From the IMG/VR virus record IMGVR_UViG_3300030329_006034, positions 29,793 through 93,792 of that record: a stretch of DNA of 64,000 bases. One strand, given 5' to 3'. Below the pieces are notes generated by a model. It saw only the letters and a list, made by a program, of their open reading frames with translations, was not told the DNA's origin and did not search any database. The stretch is from a virus. The number at the start of each line of letters is the position of its first letter. Positions within the stretch are counted from its first letter, which is position 1. Positions 51,347-60,228 of the stretch are shown one piece after another. Made by a program: the position numbers and the translations under genes.

Positions 51347-51928
51347 TTATTGTCCACCGAATGGATTTCCCGCTCCAGTAAGGGTGTTTTCGTAGTAGTG
51401 ATACGCAAAGGATACAGGGAAGGAAACTACCTCACCTGTACCATCAGAAATACTATAACTTAAATCTCCAATATCACGTATAGAAGCACCTATTAACTTA
51501 AGTTGCTTCGTCGTGTTTAATCCTTTGTCTAAGAGATCTAATGTTATAACGTCTTCCACCCCAGGCATACCATATTGACCTGTACTAAATTGATCATCGA
51601 ATACTGCTCTCGAAGCTGCTTCGAATTTTCCGCGAAGAGAATTATCTGCATCTGCATAAAACTCTACTGAATAACCAGCGGAATTAGTATAAGTCGCTCT
51701 GCCAGGTAAGTTAAAATCAAGACCCATATAGCTTACTACTTTATTTTCGATTGCCCTGCCAGGTAGGGTAGCAGATCTGGCATATATTAGCTCCTGATCA
51801 CCACCAAACTCAATACTCGACCCTGCGGTCGGACCAGTGAGCTTTATATTATTAACCCTAAAGAGAAAATCTCTAGAAAACTCTGCTTCCTGTGCTTTTG
51901 CAAAAAAGTTCTGTATTGTTGTCGCCAT
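51347..51928 (-). CDS. gp19: Tail tube protein (T4 gp19)
   Basis: The 193-residue protein has SRDFLFRVNNIKLTGPTAG, LIYARSATLPGRAIENKVVS, GLDFNLPGRATYTNSAGYSV and KLIGASIRDIGDLSYSISDG, followed by SFPVSFAYHYYE, the full gp19 pattern. It polymerises into the inner tail tube. T4 gp19 is 163 residues. It follows the sheath gene by 24 bases, as in T4 (18-19). The late promoter has exact spacing. Confidence 0.9.
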   Translation of the reverse strand: MATTIQNFFAKAQEAEFSRDFLFRVNNIKLTGPTAGSSIEFGGDQELIYARSATLPGRAIENKVVSYMGLDFNLPGRATYTNSAGYSVEFYADADNSLRGKFEAASRAVFDDQFSTGQYGMPGVEDVITLDLLDKGLNTTKQLKLIGASIRDIGDLSYSISDGTGEVVSFPVSFAYHYYENTLTGAGNPFGGQ

Positions 51929-51933
51929 ATAAT

Positions 51934-51941
51934 TATTTATT
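51934..51941 (-). promoter_or_regulatory. Late promoter AATAAATA
   Basis: Exactly 5 bases before the ATG of gp19 at 51928; +1 predicted on the A of ATG. Confidence 0.75.
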
Positions 51942-51952
51942 GTAAATTAGAT

Positions 51953-54385
51953 TTATCTAACCGGTCTTCCTTCAGGTCTTCCAGGTCCTAACAGTTCTTG
52001 GAAGTTTGCATCAGTTCTTGTTGCGTAGAACGTTATTAAGATAAACTCTGCAGTTCTGACAGGCTTGAGGTAAATATCCACTCTCAATTTATTTTCGTCA
52101 ATAATCTGCGGAGTGTTATTTCTTTCATCACAAACGATCAAGTAATCATAAACACCTTGGTTTTGCTTAGCACGTTCAAATAGAGGTGTTAAGACGTTAA
52201 CCAATCTTGTTCTTGTAAATTCTGTGTTAGGCTCAAACACGAAAAAGCGCGCTGCTTTCTTAGTAGGCCTTTCAAGTGCTAAGAACAGCCTTCTAACGTT
52301 AATTCTATCAAATGCACTTGGCTTCCTGTTAAGAGTCTTTTGTCCAAATATCGCATTACCTTGTGATGGGAAGAATGCTACTGGGTTAATATTAGACTTA
52401 TATAACTCATCACGCTGCTTTTGGTTTGGATTAATAGCAATATCAGTTGGTGTATGCAATATACCTCTGGTAAATCCTGCTGGTGCAAACCATGGGAAGG
52501 TTGCTGAATCACTATTAGCCATTGTTGCTGCAGCGAATCCAGAAAATGGAACCCAAACTAATTCACCTAATCCGCTATCGTATATTTGAGCCCAGTTGCC
52601 ATATACCGCAGCGTAGGAAGTGTTTTGTGTTTCAAACTGATGTTTCATCGGCCAGAAGATATCCGTTTGGAAGTTTCTAGTTTTATCATCTAATACTTTT
52701 GTATTACCGGCACCAATAGCAACAATTTGTCTAAAGGTATCAGCGATAAAGATACAATCACCTCTTTCACCACCTAAGAACGGTGGCTTAACGAATTCTT
52801 GGAAGCGGTTAAAAATGGTATTGTAGTTATTTCTAAGAGTAAGAGCATTACCAGCTATGGGTTTTGAAGTTCTCAAACCATCAACTGCTCCAGCGGTTGT
52901 GCCTTGGTAATAAAACTCATCGTAGTATAGAGGGTCTCCGGAATCTATAGTTCTAGATTTAGCTAACGCCCAGATAGTACCCAGCCCCGCTTCAGGAACA
53001 ACATCAATATCGTAAATTTCGTCATTTTTAACTGCCTCTAACGCTCTATTTAGTTTAGTAGGTATATCACCTAAATCTTTATTAGTTACCTTTGAGTTAA
53101 CATAAGATCCAAGCGGGAATAAGCTTGACGATTCACCAAGCCCGGTTTTAAAGTCAGCTAGAGCTGAATTTGGGAACCCTAGAGTGTCAAAAGGTGCACT
53201 ATCTAATGCTTCACTTAATGCTCTGATCTTTAATTTAGGATTACCAAGATCATCTAAATTATCATCACCAGAATTAAGCTGAGTAATATTTTCATTAACT
53301 TTAATAGCTACATTACGTGATTTGTCGCTTTGAGCGCCAATAAAATAGTTCATCTGTCTCCCGCCCTTTGGATCGTCAATCTTTCTTCTCGCGTTAATAG
53401 ATCCTACTAATCTATCTTCCAAGACATAACCAAGTTCAACTGGCCTAGGAGAATTTTGTGTTCTTCTTAATTTAAACACACCCACGCTTAAAATATCATC
53501 ATTGCTTCTTCCTTCTAAATCCCAATCTACCAGATTCTCCATTATTTCAGATATACTACCGTTTGGACCAGTAGTAGCTGACGCCGACATCGGAAAACTT
53601 AGCACGGATTCATTTAATGAAATATATGACCTGTCTAGTCCAGCAGAAGCGGTTATAGTCTTGGTAGTTCCAATGCCTACGAAATTATTAGCAGGGTTAA
53701 TATCGGCATTACCAATCAGTCCAACATAGTAACCTTCGTAGTTCTGATTAATAGTACTAGTCGACTTATTTAAAATAATTAAAGGAGCTCGTCCTGCAGA
53801 GCCTGTACATGCGCATGCAGCTGGCGAAAACGCCTGACTATAGGTCAAATCACTTTTAGCTAACCCACCAGCGTCTTGCCACTCCCATAAAGTATCATTT
53901 ATCGCACTAAGATATTGAGCTTCAGTAAGTTCAATATGTGTTGGTTGGCCGAGAAGCACCGTGCCACCAGAAGCTATGCTGCCCCATGTGCTACCCTGCG
54001 CCTGATAACCGCCAGATGCACCATTCGAACCTCCGGAGAGTGAAATTGCCGAACCGGAATAAACTAAAGCAGAATATTGTGACCCAAACCCATCACCGTT
54101 TCCAGCGCCATATGGCAGTCTAGTAGTGTATAAATTAGCTGGTGAGTTCAGAACCTCACTCGCTGTGTGAAAAAAGTACCGCTCTGCAGAGTTAGTCGGC
54201 ACTCCATAAATTTGTTCTAAGTCTTGCTGCGAGGTTAATTTTATAACTTCATCATAGGGCCCCTGTGCAGCGAATCCTGTCATGTATACATTTGTTCCTA
54301 CACCTGGAAGCGCTACATTTGAATAGTCCCACTCGTTTATTTCAACACCCGGTGAAGATATTGTTGGATTAAAGTCTATTGCCAT
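51953..54385 (-). CDS. gp18: Tail sheath protein (T4 gp18)
   Basis: The 810-residue protein starts with ISSPGVEINEWDYSNVALPG and GFAAQGPYDEVIKLTSQQDL, the standard sheath opening. It ends with the conserved C-terminal domain: INVRRLFLALERPTKKAARF, FEPNTEFTRTRLVNVLTPLF, VDIYLKPVRTAEFILITFYA. The fold contracts on infection. T4 gp18 is 659 residues; the extra length lies in variable surface domains near residues 120-350. The late promoter has exact spacing. Confidence 0.95.
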   Translation of the reverse strand: MAIDFNPTISSPGVEINEWDYSNVALPGVGTNVYMTGFAAQGPYDEVIKLTSQQDLEQIYGVPTNSAERYFFHTASEVLNSPANLYTTRLPYGAGNGDGFGSQYSALVYSGSAISLSGGSNGASGGYQAQGSTWGSIASGGTVLLGQPTHIELTEAQYLSAINDTLWEWQDAGGLAKSDLTYSQAFSPAACACTGSAGRAPLIILNKSTSTINQNYEGYYVGLIGNADINPANNFVGIGTTKTITASAGLDRSYISLNESVLSFPMSASATTGPNGSISEIMENLVDWDLEGRSNDDILSVGVFKLRRTQNSPRPVELGYVLEDRLVGSINARRKIDDPKGGRQMNYFIGAQSDKSRNVAIKVNENITQLNSGDDNLDDLGNPKLKIRALSEALDSAPFDTLGFPNSALADFKTGLGESSSLFPLGSYVNSKVTNKDLGDIPTKLNRALEAVKNDEIYDIDVVPEAGLGTIWALAKSRTIDSGDPLYYDEFYYQGTTAGAVDGLRTSKPIAGNALTLRNNYNTIFNRFQEFVKPPFLGGERGDCIFIADTFRQIVAIGAGNTKVLDDKTRNFQTDIFWPMKHQFETQNTSYAAVYGNWAQIYDSGLGELVWVPFSGFAAATMANSDSATFPWFAPAGFTRGILHTPTDIAINPNQKQRDELYKSNINPVAFFPSQGNAIFGQKTLNRKPSAFDRINVRRLFLALERPTKKAARFFVFEPNTEFTRTRLVNVLTPLFERAKQNQGVYDYLIVCDERNNTPQIIDENKLRVDIYLKPVRTAEFILITFYATRTDANFQELLGPGRPEGRPVR

Positions 54386-54390
54386 AAAAT

Positions 54391-54398
54391 TATTTATC
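54391..54398 (-). promoter_or_regulatory. Late promoter GATAAATA
   Basis: Exactly 5 bases before the ATG of gp18 at 54385. Confidence 0.75.
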
Positions 54399-54417
54399 CT
54401 AATTCAGATAAAAATAT

Positions 54418-55002
54418 TCAAAAATCGATTATTTCTGTATGAAGTTGAGAATAAACAAATGTAAAACCGGACTGGATTTCATCTGGAGTTTGGTAGTTAT
54501 ATGTAATTGCCTCTAAAGTAGTGGGGAAAGCCTTTGTATAAGTGAATTTTATTCTACTATTGTTAAATTCGTCTTTACCAAAAATTGTTAAATCTGTTTG
54601 ATACTCTTCAAACCCTTCTATAGAAGTTAATTCTCTCTCATTATAACGACCTTCATATTGACTATGAAGCAAATTTAACCACGTGTACATAACCCAGTAG
54701 TTTCTGTATTGGTTGTCAATATTAAAGTCCACTGTTACAGGTGGGTATGAATTTTTTGAGTGAGAAGATACATACAAGGTACTTCCGGCGTATCTCGTTT
54801 CAACAGCTGGTACAGTTATCTCCGGCACCGCAGAGCCAAAAATAGAAAACTGAACAGAGTCGCTAATTATAGTAGTGTTAGATTGGTCTCCTACCCATGG
54901 TCTGTCTATACCTTTTAGAATAGTAGGCAAATCAAAAACCAAGAGAAACTTATCAGCTCTTGATTTGTTGAGTACTGCCTGTTTTAGCTGATTGGTAGCC
55001 AT
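54418..55002 (-). CDS. Tube-like tail protein (gp19-family paralogue)
   Basis: The 194-residue protein resembles tail-tube folds: KSRADKFLLVFDLPTILKGI near residue 13, VPEITVPAVETRYAGSTLYV near 57, YPPVTVDFNIDNQYRNYWVM near 82 and KFTYTKAFPTTLEAITYNYQ near 150. It sits between gp17 and gp18, where T4 has no extra gene. It may be a terminator- or cap-type tube protein, or a second tube variant; the exact role is not shown. The late promoter leaves a 1-base leader. Confidence 0.65.
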   Translation of the reverse strand: MATNQLKQAVLNKSRADKFLLVFDLPTILKGIDRPWVGDQSNTTIISDSVQFSIFGSAVPEITVPAVETRYAGSTLYVSSHSKNSYPPVTVDFNIDNQYRNYWVMYTWLNLLHSQYEGRYNERELTSIEGFEEYQTDLTIFGKDEFNNSRIKFTYTKAFPTTLEAITYNYQTPDEIQSGFTFVYSQLHTEIIDF

Positions 55003-55008
55003 ATAGTA

Positions 55009-55016
55009 TATTTATT
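55009..55016 (-). promoter_or_regulatory. Late promoter AATAAATA
   Basis: Lies 6 bases before the ATG at 55002; a 1-base leader is predicted. Confidence 0.7.
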
Positions 55017-56781
55017 CGCGAATAGGCCTGCCCGTCCAATCTATTTCAGGTTCAACTGGCTTCCCTGTCCAATTTTTAGGCGGTTCTTCGCCAATGAGCT
55101 GATATCCGAAAACTCTCAACTCAGACATTTCTGTTTCATTTTCTTGACTCATACCCCACACCACCGCATTCATTTCATGAGTGTTGCTGCCCATAATTTC
55201 ATTATCTAGATATATAGAGGTTGGATCCTCAAAATAATTAATACCAAAATCCATCGGCTCAATTACAGCCGGTTTACCCATATCATCAACTTCTACTATT
55301 TCAAAAAATCGCTGTGTTATTTCATTCTCTAATATAAAGAGACCGTATAACATAGCCATTACTCTATCGTCATGAAACCCTGCGCGTGCTTTCCATGTAC
55401 CATTAGGATATCTTACAAAATTTCTAAGCTCTTCTACAGTCTCTTGCTCGTTTATGTTTACAGCTCTAACTTCGTTCATAAAGTAACGCATATTTAAAAC
55501 ACCTTTATATTTTGTATTAGTGTGAGCAATCATTCCTCTCATTACATTACGGCGATGAGCATTAGCATTACCATACGAAACAATCTTTTCGTATCCTAAA
55601 TCAACAGCTAGCCTGTCCACAACCTGTGCGCCACAATTGTTTCTCTCTATGAGAGCTAAGGGAGACCCCCAGTTACGTAAAATTTTGTATAACTTATTAG
55701 TAAATTCTAAAGGCGGGATTTTATTGTTTCTATATACAGCTACTTGTCTAATTTGCTTAATATCTGTAATGTCTAGTATTTGGATAACTGAAGAATCTAC
55801 ACCTACGCCTTCAGATATATCTACACCAGCTACATATAATTTTGAATCATCCGGCTCTTCCCATAACTTATAATGCCCGTCATCTAAAATAATTTTCGGC
55901 TTAGATACCTTCGACATCATCTCTTCAAATAGCTCGTCATCAAGAGTAGATTCACCTGAATGAATAAACTCACATTCGAATTCCTGTAACCAAGCATCTG
56001 CAGAGCCGATTGCTGTTTTAGTAGCTTTTGCCCAAGCTTCATCACGCCCGGGTATTTCATCCCACCTTATTTTATCATGAGCCCAGCCGTTTTCGTTTTC
56101 TATCGCACCATGGTATAGTTTATAAAATAGGTTGTCTGTGCCATTAGCAGTAGAACAAACAAACACTTTAGATTTTTTAGAAGAAGTAATAATAGGGAAA
56201 ACTGATTTCCAGAATTCTTCTACCAAGTGAGGCTCAATAAACGCCATCTCATCAATAACAAGGCAGTTAACAGATTGACCACGAGCAGCAGTGCCGGTAG
56301 TAGTTGTAATACCTATTCTGCTACCATTTTCTAATGTCATTGACGTCTTAGCGTATTCTTTAACTGGTGGCTTTAACCAGTTAGGAAGCTCTTCATATGC
56401 CATTCGAACTCTTTGAAATATCTCAATAGCAGTAGCCTCTTTGTTTGCCACTAAAAGTATACGTTGATCATTATTAAAACATGCCTGCCATAATATGTAT
56501 ATGGTCATCATAGTCGATTTACCAATCTGTCTAGAAGCTAATAAGCAAAAGAATCGATTATCTCTCATCTTTCTCAAAGCTCTTTTTTGTGGTTTATATA
56601 ACTTTATTTTTTCTTTACCTCTGTCTAGGTTGACGATATGAAAGAAATTTTCAGCGAAATGTAGTATATTACTACTCGCCTTTTTTAACTGTTTTACTTG
56701 TTCTTTAGTATATTCACCCTTCCAATTAACATTGGGTAGGTTTTTATTACCCATATAGAACATATTATCTTTAGCAGGCAC
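55012..56781 (-). CDS. gp17: Terminase large subunit (T4 gp17)
   Basis: The start is GTG 56781 (VPAKDNMFYMGNKNLPN), fixed by ATTAAATA ending 5 bases upstream; the open frame continues to 56853, but that sequence lies upstream of the promoter. The 589-residue protein has Walker A LLASRQIGKST near residue 80, Walker B CLVIDEMAFIE near 175, the C-motif VFCSTANGT near 215, and the RNase H-type nuclease with AGVDISEGVGVDSSV near 325 and DDRVMAMLYG near 470. It pumps DNA into the prohead and cuts concatemers. T4 gp17 is 610 residues. Confidence 0.95.
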   Translation of the reverse strand: MPAKDNMFYMGNKNLPNVNWKGEYTKEQVKQLKKASSNILHFAENFFHIVNLDRGKEKIKLYKPQKRALRKMRDNRFFCLLASRQIGKSTMMTIYILWQACFNNDQRILLVANKEATAIEIFQRVRMAYEELPNWLKPPVKEYAKTSMTLENGSRIGITTTTGTAARGQSVNCLVIDEMAFIEPHLVEEFWKSVFPIITSSKKSKVFVCSTANGTDNLFYKLYHGAIENENGWAHDKIRWDEIPGRDEAWAKATKTAIGSADAWLQEFECEFIHSGESTLDDELFEEMMSKVSKPKIILDDGHYKLWEEPDDSKLYVAGVDISEGVGVDSSVIQILDITDIKQIRQVAVYRNNKIPPLEFTNKLYKILRNWGSPLALIERNNCGAQVVDRLAVDLGYEKIVSYGNANAHRRNVMRGMIAHTNTKYKGVLNMRYFMNEVRAVNINEQETVEELRNFVRYPNGTWKARAGFHDDRVMAMLYGLFILENEITQRFFEIVEVDDMGKPAVIEPMDFGINYFEDPTSIYLDNEIMGSNTHEMNAVVWGMSQENETEMSELRVFGYQLIGEEPPKNWTGKPVEPEIDWTGRPIRE

Positions 56782-56786
56782 AAAAA

Positions 56787-56794
56787 TATTTAAT
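56787..56794 (-). promoter_or_regulatory. Late promoter variant ATTAAATA
   Basis: Exactly 5 bases before the GTG at 56781. It lies back to back with the plus-strand late promoter at 56801, so the two divergent units share about 30 bases. Confidence 0.7.
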
Positions 56795-56800
56795 GAGAGA

Positions 56801-56808
56801 CATAAATA
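56801..56808 (+). promoter_or_regulatory. Late promoter CATAAATA
   Basis: Exactly 5 bases before the ATG at 56814. It selects this start over the in-frame ATG at 56793. Confidence 0.8.
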
Positions 56809-56813
56809 ATTAC

Positions 56814-58301
56814 ATGTCAAAAAAGAAAGACTGGATATCATTAGGTGAAGCATACGGCGATGTGCTTAACAAAGTTGTAATAAATGAGGAGGTGCCAGCT
56901 GGTGAAGTTGGTGAAGCACCTCTAGAGTCAGGCGGCCCGGAAGAGAGAGGAGGTTTTAGACCGTCACAGATTGATATTACTAGAATGTCCGAAAAAGATA
57001 AAGAGGATAATATCTACAATATAAAGGGGTATACATATGGGGACGGTAATAACCCGGGTAATACTAACCAGCCAGATCCAACAGGTCCAGAGTTTGATCA
57101 GGTACCTTATTCTGGTATAGTTGGTCCTGAAGAGGATGAAGAGACATTGAGTACATTTGATACTGAGCTTTTAAGAGGTGTTAAGGGATACAAAAGTACA
57201 GCAGGTAGAGCATTATTAGAAAGAGCTCAACGAGAAGTACAAAAACAGGGATATCTTTCTCATGACACAAGACAAGCTTTAGCTGGAGATGTCTACGAGG
57301 AAGATGAAGAACAAGCTGTTGTTTGGAATGAAGGGATTTTAAAAACCTTGCTTGATCTATTCACTAAAGCTGGAGCGAAATTTGTTTCCAGACCAGTAAA
57401 GGGCGCTAAAGACGGATCTCGCGAGTTCAGCAAATGGCGCACCGCCGGCTCTGTCGGCGTCCCCGCCACAAAAGGTGCAATAGAAGGTTTCGGGAAGGAA
57501 ACGGGGGAAGCCTTTCACCAGGGATACGAAGATAAGCGCAACAAGCCCAAAGGTTCCGGTGTGGGTGCCGAAGCGGGGAGAAAAGCCGGCTCGAAAAAGG
57601 CGGAGCAAGAAGAAAATAACGAATACGAGGCAGATTGGAGTAAACTAGTTCCACCAGCGGCCTTTACCGGCGGTTACTTATTAGGACGTAAAAATAAAAA
57701 GAAGAAAAAGAAGGGGGAAAACGAAGAAGATGAAGAAATTTTGGCAGAACACGAGAAAATTGCACGCTCTGGCCTAAATAATTTTATGAGCAAGTCCGTA
57801 TTTGATAAACTTTATAATAAGGTAATGGTAACCGAAAATTTCGACGAGGTCGAAGATGTTTCAGAACTTGAAGCTCTTGGAATTGATAAAGAAGAAGTAA
57901 TCGATGAAGTTCCAGAAGAGATCACAGTTTCCATTCCCGGTGAATTAGCACAATCACTTTGTGATATCTTACAAACAGCTTTAGCACAACAGGAAGTCGA
58001 AGTTGACGTCGACGTTGATGTTGAAGAAGTAACTGATACAGAGTTTGAAGAGGATGAGGAAGCCGCAATGAAAGACGGTGGAGGCTACGGCATTGATGCT
58101 GGATCAACTCTTAAAAGTGAAGTAAATTACGGTAAAGGCGGGAAAAACAAAGTCGGTAAGCTTAGACCTGCTACCGGTCTTGCCCAAAAAGATGGAGGCG
58201 GTTACGGTGTTGATGCTGGATCTACTCTTGGTGGAGAAGTTAACTACGGTAAAAAGAACAAAGTAGGTAATACTAAGCTTGGATCTATACCCGGCGCGTA
58301 A
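56814..58301 (+). CDS. Probable head-internal or scaffold-type protein (495 aa) with internal repeats
   Basis: The start MSKKKDWISLGEAYGDVLN is set by the late promoter. Two similar motifs, EAYGDVLNKVVINEE near residue 13 and SVFDKLYNKVMVTEN near 330, resemble short sequences of head-internal proteins; the first ends in INEE, which fits the (L/I)(N/A/T)xE cut sites of the T4 prohead protease. Long acidic and Lys-rich tracts (KNKKKKKKGENEEDEE) suggest disorder. The C-terminus carries two copies of a KDGGGYG.DAGSTL..EVNY-type repeat. A GC-rich segment (57421-57600) codes for an Ala/Gly/Lys-rich part. No family was assigned. Confidence 0.65.
   Translation: MSKKKDWISLGEAYGDVLNKVVINEEVPAGEVGEAPLESGGPEERGGFRPSQIDITRMSEKDKEDNIYNIKGYTYGDGNNPGNTNQPDPTGPEFDQVPYSGIVGPEEDEETLSTFDTELLRGVKGYKSTAGRALLERAQREVQKQGYLSHDTRQALAGDVYEEDEEQAVVWNEGILKTLLDLFTKAGAKFVSRPVKGAKDGSREFSKWRTAGSVGVPATKGAIEGFGKETGEAFHQGYEDKRNKPKGSGVGAEAGRKAGSKKAEQEENNEYEADWSKLVPPAAFTGGYLLGRKNKKKKKKGENEEDEEILAEHEKIARSGLNNFMSKSVFDKLYNKVMVTENFDEVEDVSELEALGIDKEEVIDEVPEEITVSIPGELAQSLCDILQTALAQQEVEVDVDVDVEEVTDTEFEEDEEAAMKDGGGYGIDAGSTLKSEVNYGKGGKNKVGKLRPATGLAQKDGGGYGVDAGSTLGGEVNYGKKNKVGNTKLGSIPGA
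57421..57600 (+). other. GC-rich segment inside the 56814 gene
   Basis: By hand count 106 of 180 bases are G or C (59%), against about 37% in a nearby 60-base line (57301-57360). The frame stays open across it. Confidence 0.7.
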
Positions 58302-58325
58302 ATCGCTCAAATATTAACAAATTAA

Positions 58326-58361
58326 AAAGAGCCCGTTGAGTACACCTCTTCGGGCTTTTTT
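58326..58361 (+). terminator. Rho-independent terminator after the 56814 gene
   Basis: A 6-bp GC stem (AGCCCG at 58330-58335 pairing with CGGGCT at 58351-58356) is followed by a run of six T. The late promoter for the next gene begins 1 base after the T run. Confidence 0.8.
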
Positions 58362-58369
58362 AATAAATA
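58362..58369 (+). promoter_or_regulatory. Late promoter AATAAATA
   Basis: Exactly 5 bases before the GTG at 58375. It directly follows the terminator, so the next unit is transcribed independently. Confidence 0.75.
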
Positions 58370-58374
58370 TAAGT

Positions 58375-59415
58375 GTGAAGTTCTACAACAAAACTCTAAA
58401 TGAAAAGTTTTGGTCTGAAGATAATAAATTTGACCCGGCCATTAGAGAGAAGCTGTTGTCTATAACTGAAGATTTCCTTGATAAATTAGATTTAGAGAAT
58501 GTAACTGTTCATGATATTACCCTTACTGGTAGCAACAGTAATTACAACTACAATGATTATTCTGATTTAGATGTACATGTCCTTATTGACTATAAAGATA
58601 TTAATAAAGATGAAGCATTAGTTAAAAAAGCATTAGACGGTCAGCGTTTCATGTGGAATCTCAGACACAATATTAATCTAAGAGGCCATGATGTTGAAAT
58701 GTATATGCAGGATAAAGATGAGCCGCATATTGCTTCAGGCCTCTATTCATTATTAAATGACGCGTGGTTAGTAGAGCCTACATATGACCCCCCTTCTATC
58801 GATGAAAGGGACGTTTATAAAAAAGCCGACACAATAAAGGACGATGTTAGAATTCTACAAGAAAAAGTAGCAGAAGTAAAAGGCGAGTCTGCTAAAGATT
58901 TACACGACAAAGCTGAGCGCTTAAAGCAAAAAATATCAAAGATGCGAAAGCGTGGATTAGCTAGAGAAGGTGAATTCAGTGTAGAGAATTTAGCTTTTAA
59001 GATTTTACGAAATTCTGAAGTTATAGGTGATCTCATTGACATTATAGCTAATTCATACGACAAAATATATATGGAAAACTTTAAAACATATTTCGAATAC
59101 TACCAGGGTAACCCTATTATGAACCCGTTAATGCGAACAGGTAAAAATGTTAATAGGGTCGGCTTATCCAAAAAGCATCTAAACACAGTACCTAGGCAGC
59201 ACAACCATGCATGTCCTCATGTTAAAAATTTAATCAACGGTGGCGCACAACAAATTAAGTTAGTGGGAGGGCCCCTACATAATACATTAAGTATATATAG
59301 CGTAGATTATACACCAGGCGCAGTAAAGACATTAGGTAATTCTGGTGTAGAAGTTGAAATGTTTGAAGATGGAGAAGGAAACCATTGTGGAATGTTAAAA
59401 AAGAAAGAAGCGTAA
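58375..59415 (+). CDS. Nucleotidyltransferase-fold protein (347 aa)
   Basis: The start is GTG 58375 (MKFYNKTLNEKFW), supported by promoter spacing; the open frame extends to a TTG inside the terminator stem, which cannot be the start. The motif ITLTGSNSNYNYNDYSDLDV near residue 48 is the GS...DxD metal and nucleotide site of the pol-beta-like nucleotidyltransferase fold. A coiled helical part (KAERLKQKISKMRKRG) and a C-terminal His-containing part (RQHNHACPHVKNLI) follow. It may add a nucleotide to RNA, protein or a small molecule; the substrate is unknown. The next gene, gp14, starts 1 base after its stop. Confidence 0.7.
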   Translation: MKFYNKTLNEKFWSEDNKFDPAIREKLLSITEDFLDKLDLENVTVHDITLTGSNSNYNYNDYSDLDVHVLIDYKDINKDEALVKKALDGQRFMWNLRHNINLRGHDVEMYMQDKDEPHIASGLYSLLNDAWLVEPTYDPPSIDERDVYKKADTIKDDVRILQEKVAEVKGESAKDLHDKAERLKQKISKMRKRGLAREGEFSVENLAFKILRNSEVIGDLIDIIANSYDKIYMENFKTYFEYYQGNPIMNPLMRTGKNVNRVGLSKKHLNTVPRQHNHACPHVKNLINGGAQQIKLVGGPLHNTLSIYSVDYTPGAVKTLGNSGVEVEMFEDGEGNHCGMLKKKEA

Positions 59416-60228
59416 ATGTCTGTATGCAATCAAAATAGAATTAACTGCAAACCGGATGAGGTGCTAGCTGCTACTGCTATACCTGCATGCGGTAAATTTG
59501 TTAATCCTTCTAACTTGCAAGCAGAACAATTAGTATATGATCAAGCGTTTAACGACCTTATAAACAATTATGGTATACCAATAGATTATTATATTAATAC
59601 ATTTAATTTATCTGCTGCTGATCTTCTTTATGGTACTGATTGGGGAGGATCTGATAACGATTTTGGTCAGTTTAAAGGAGCTCTTCAAATGCAGATGTAC
59701 GTAGAGCTTTCAGATGATGCAATACAGCTGTCAAAATTTGGATTTGATCCCGGGGATGAATTTACAGGGTTTGTACATATAAGTACATTCCACACCGCAG
59801 CTTCTGCCTACTTTAACTATTCTGATGTCGGGCAGTCTATAGAGCCCAAGGCGGGTGATGTAATAAGCATGCAAGTGTTAGGGTGTGACAGACCAAATGG
59901 ACGTGGTACGGTAATGTATCAAATAACTGAAAGGATGGAGCAAGACATGTCTGCACTTAACCCAATTCTCGGTCACTATGTATATAGGTTGAGAGGTAAG
60001 CGATTTGACTACTCCTTTCAGAGTGGACTGTGTAGTGAGCCGGTTAACGAGCAAATTTACGACAACTCCTTTAGTGGTGTTCTGTCTACCACTCTTACAG
60101 ATCAAGTTACGTCAGATGGTAAGACGTATCCCAATCCGGACGACCCGTATAATATTGATGATGTATCAAAAGATCAAGTAATGGATATGGATGTCAACGA
60201 TACAGATATCTACGGCTCGTACTATTAA
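59416..60228 (+). CDS. gp14: Neck protein (T4 gp14)
   Basis: The 270-residue protein aligns in order with T4 gp14 (256): EQLVYDQAFNDLINNYGIPI, YYINTFNLSAADLLYGTDW, SKFGFDPGDEFTGFVHISTF, SIEPKAGDVISMQVLGCD and MYQITERMEQDMSALNPILG. The FGFDPGDE and PKAGDVI blocks match T4 FGMQVQDE and PKEGDLI. gp14 closes the head-tail connector after packaging. It follows the nucleotidyltransferase directly and overlaps the convergent GT9-like gene by 4 bases. Confidence 0.75.
   Translation: MSVCNQNRINCKPDEVLAATAIPACGKFVNPSNLQAEQLVYDQAFNDLINNYGIPIDYYINTFNLSAADLLYGTDWGGSDNDFGQFKGALQMQMYVELSDDAIQLSKFGFDPGDEFTGFVHISTFHTAASAYFNYSDVGQSIEPKAGDVISMQVLGCDRPNGRGTVMYQITERMEQDMSALNPILGHYVYRLRGKRFDYSFQSGLCSEPVNEQIYDNSFSGVLSTTLTDQVTSDGKTYPNPDDPYNIDDVSKDQVMDMDVNDTDIYGSYY

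Noticed and set aside
56781-56853. Longer N-terminus for terminase gp17
   Set aside because: It would lie upstream of the late promoter, overlap the divergent gene and is hydrophobic and unlike gp17.
57357-57654. Minus-strand frames in the GC-rich segment
   Set aside because: Arg/Ser/Pro-rich shadows of the plus-strand gene caused by high GC; no promoter or motif.
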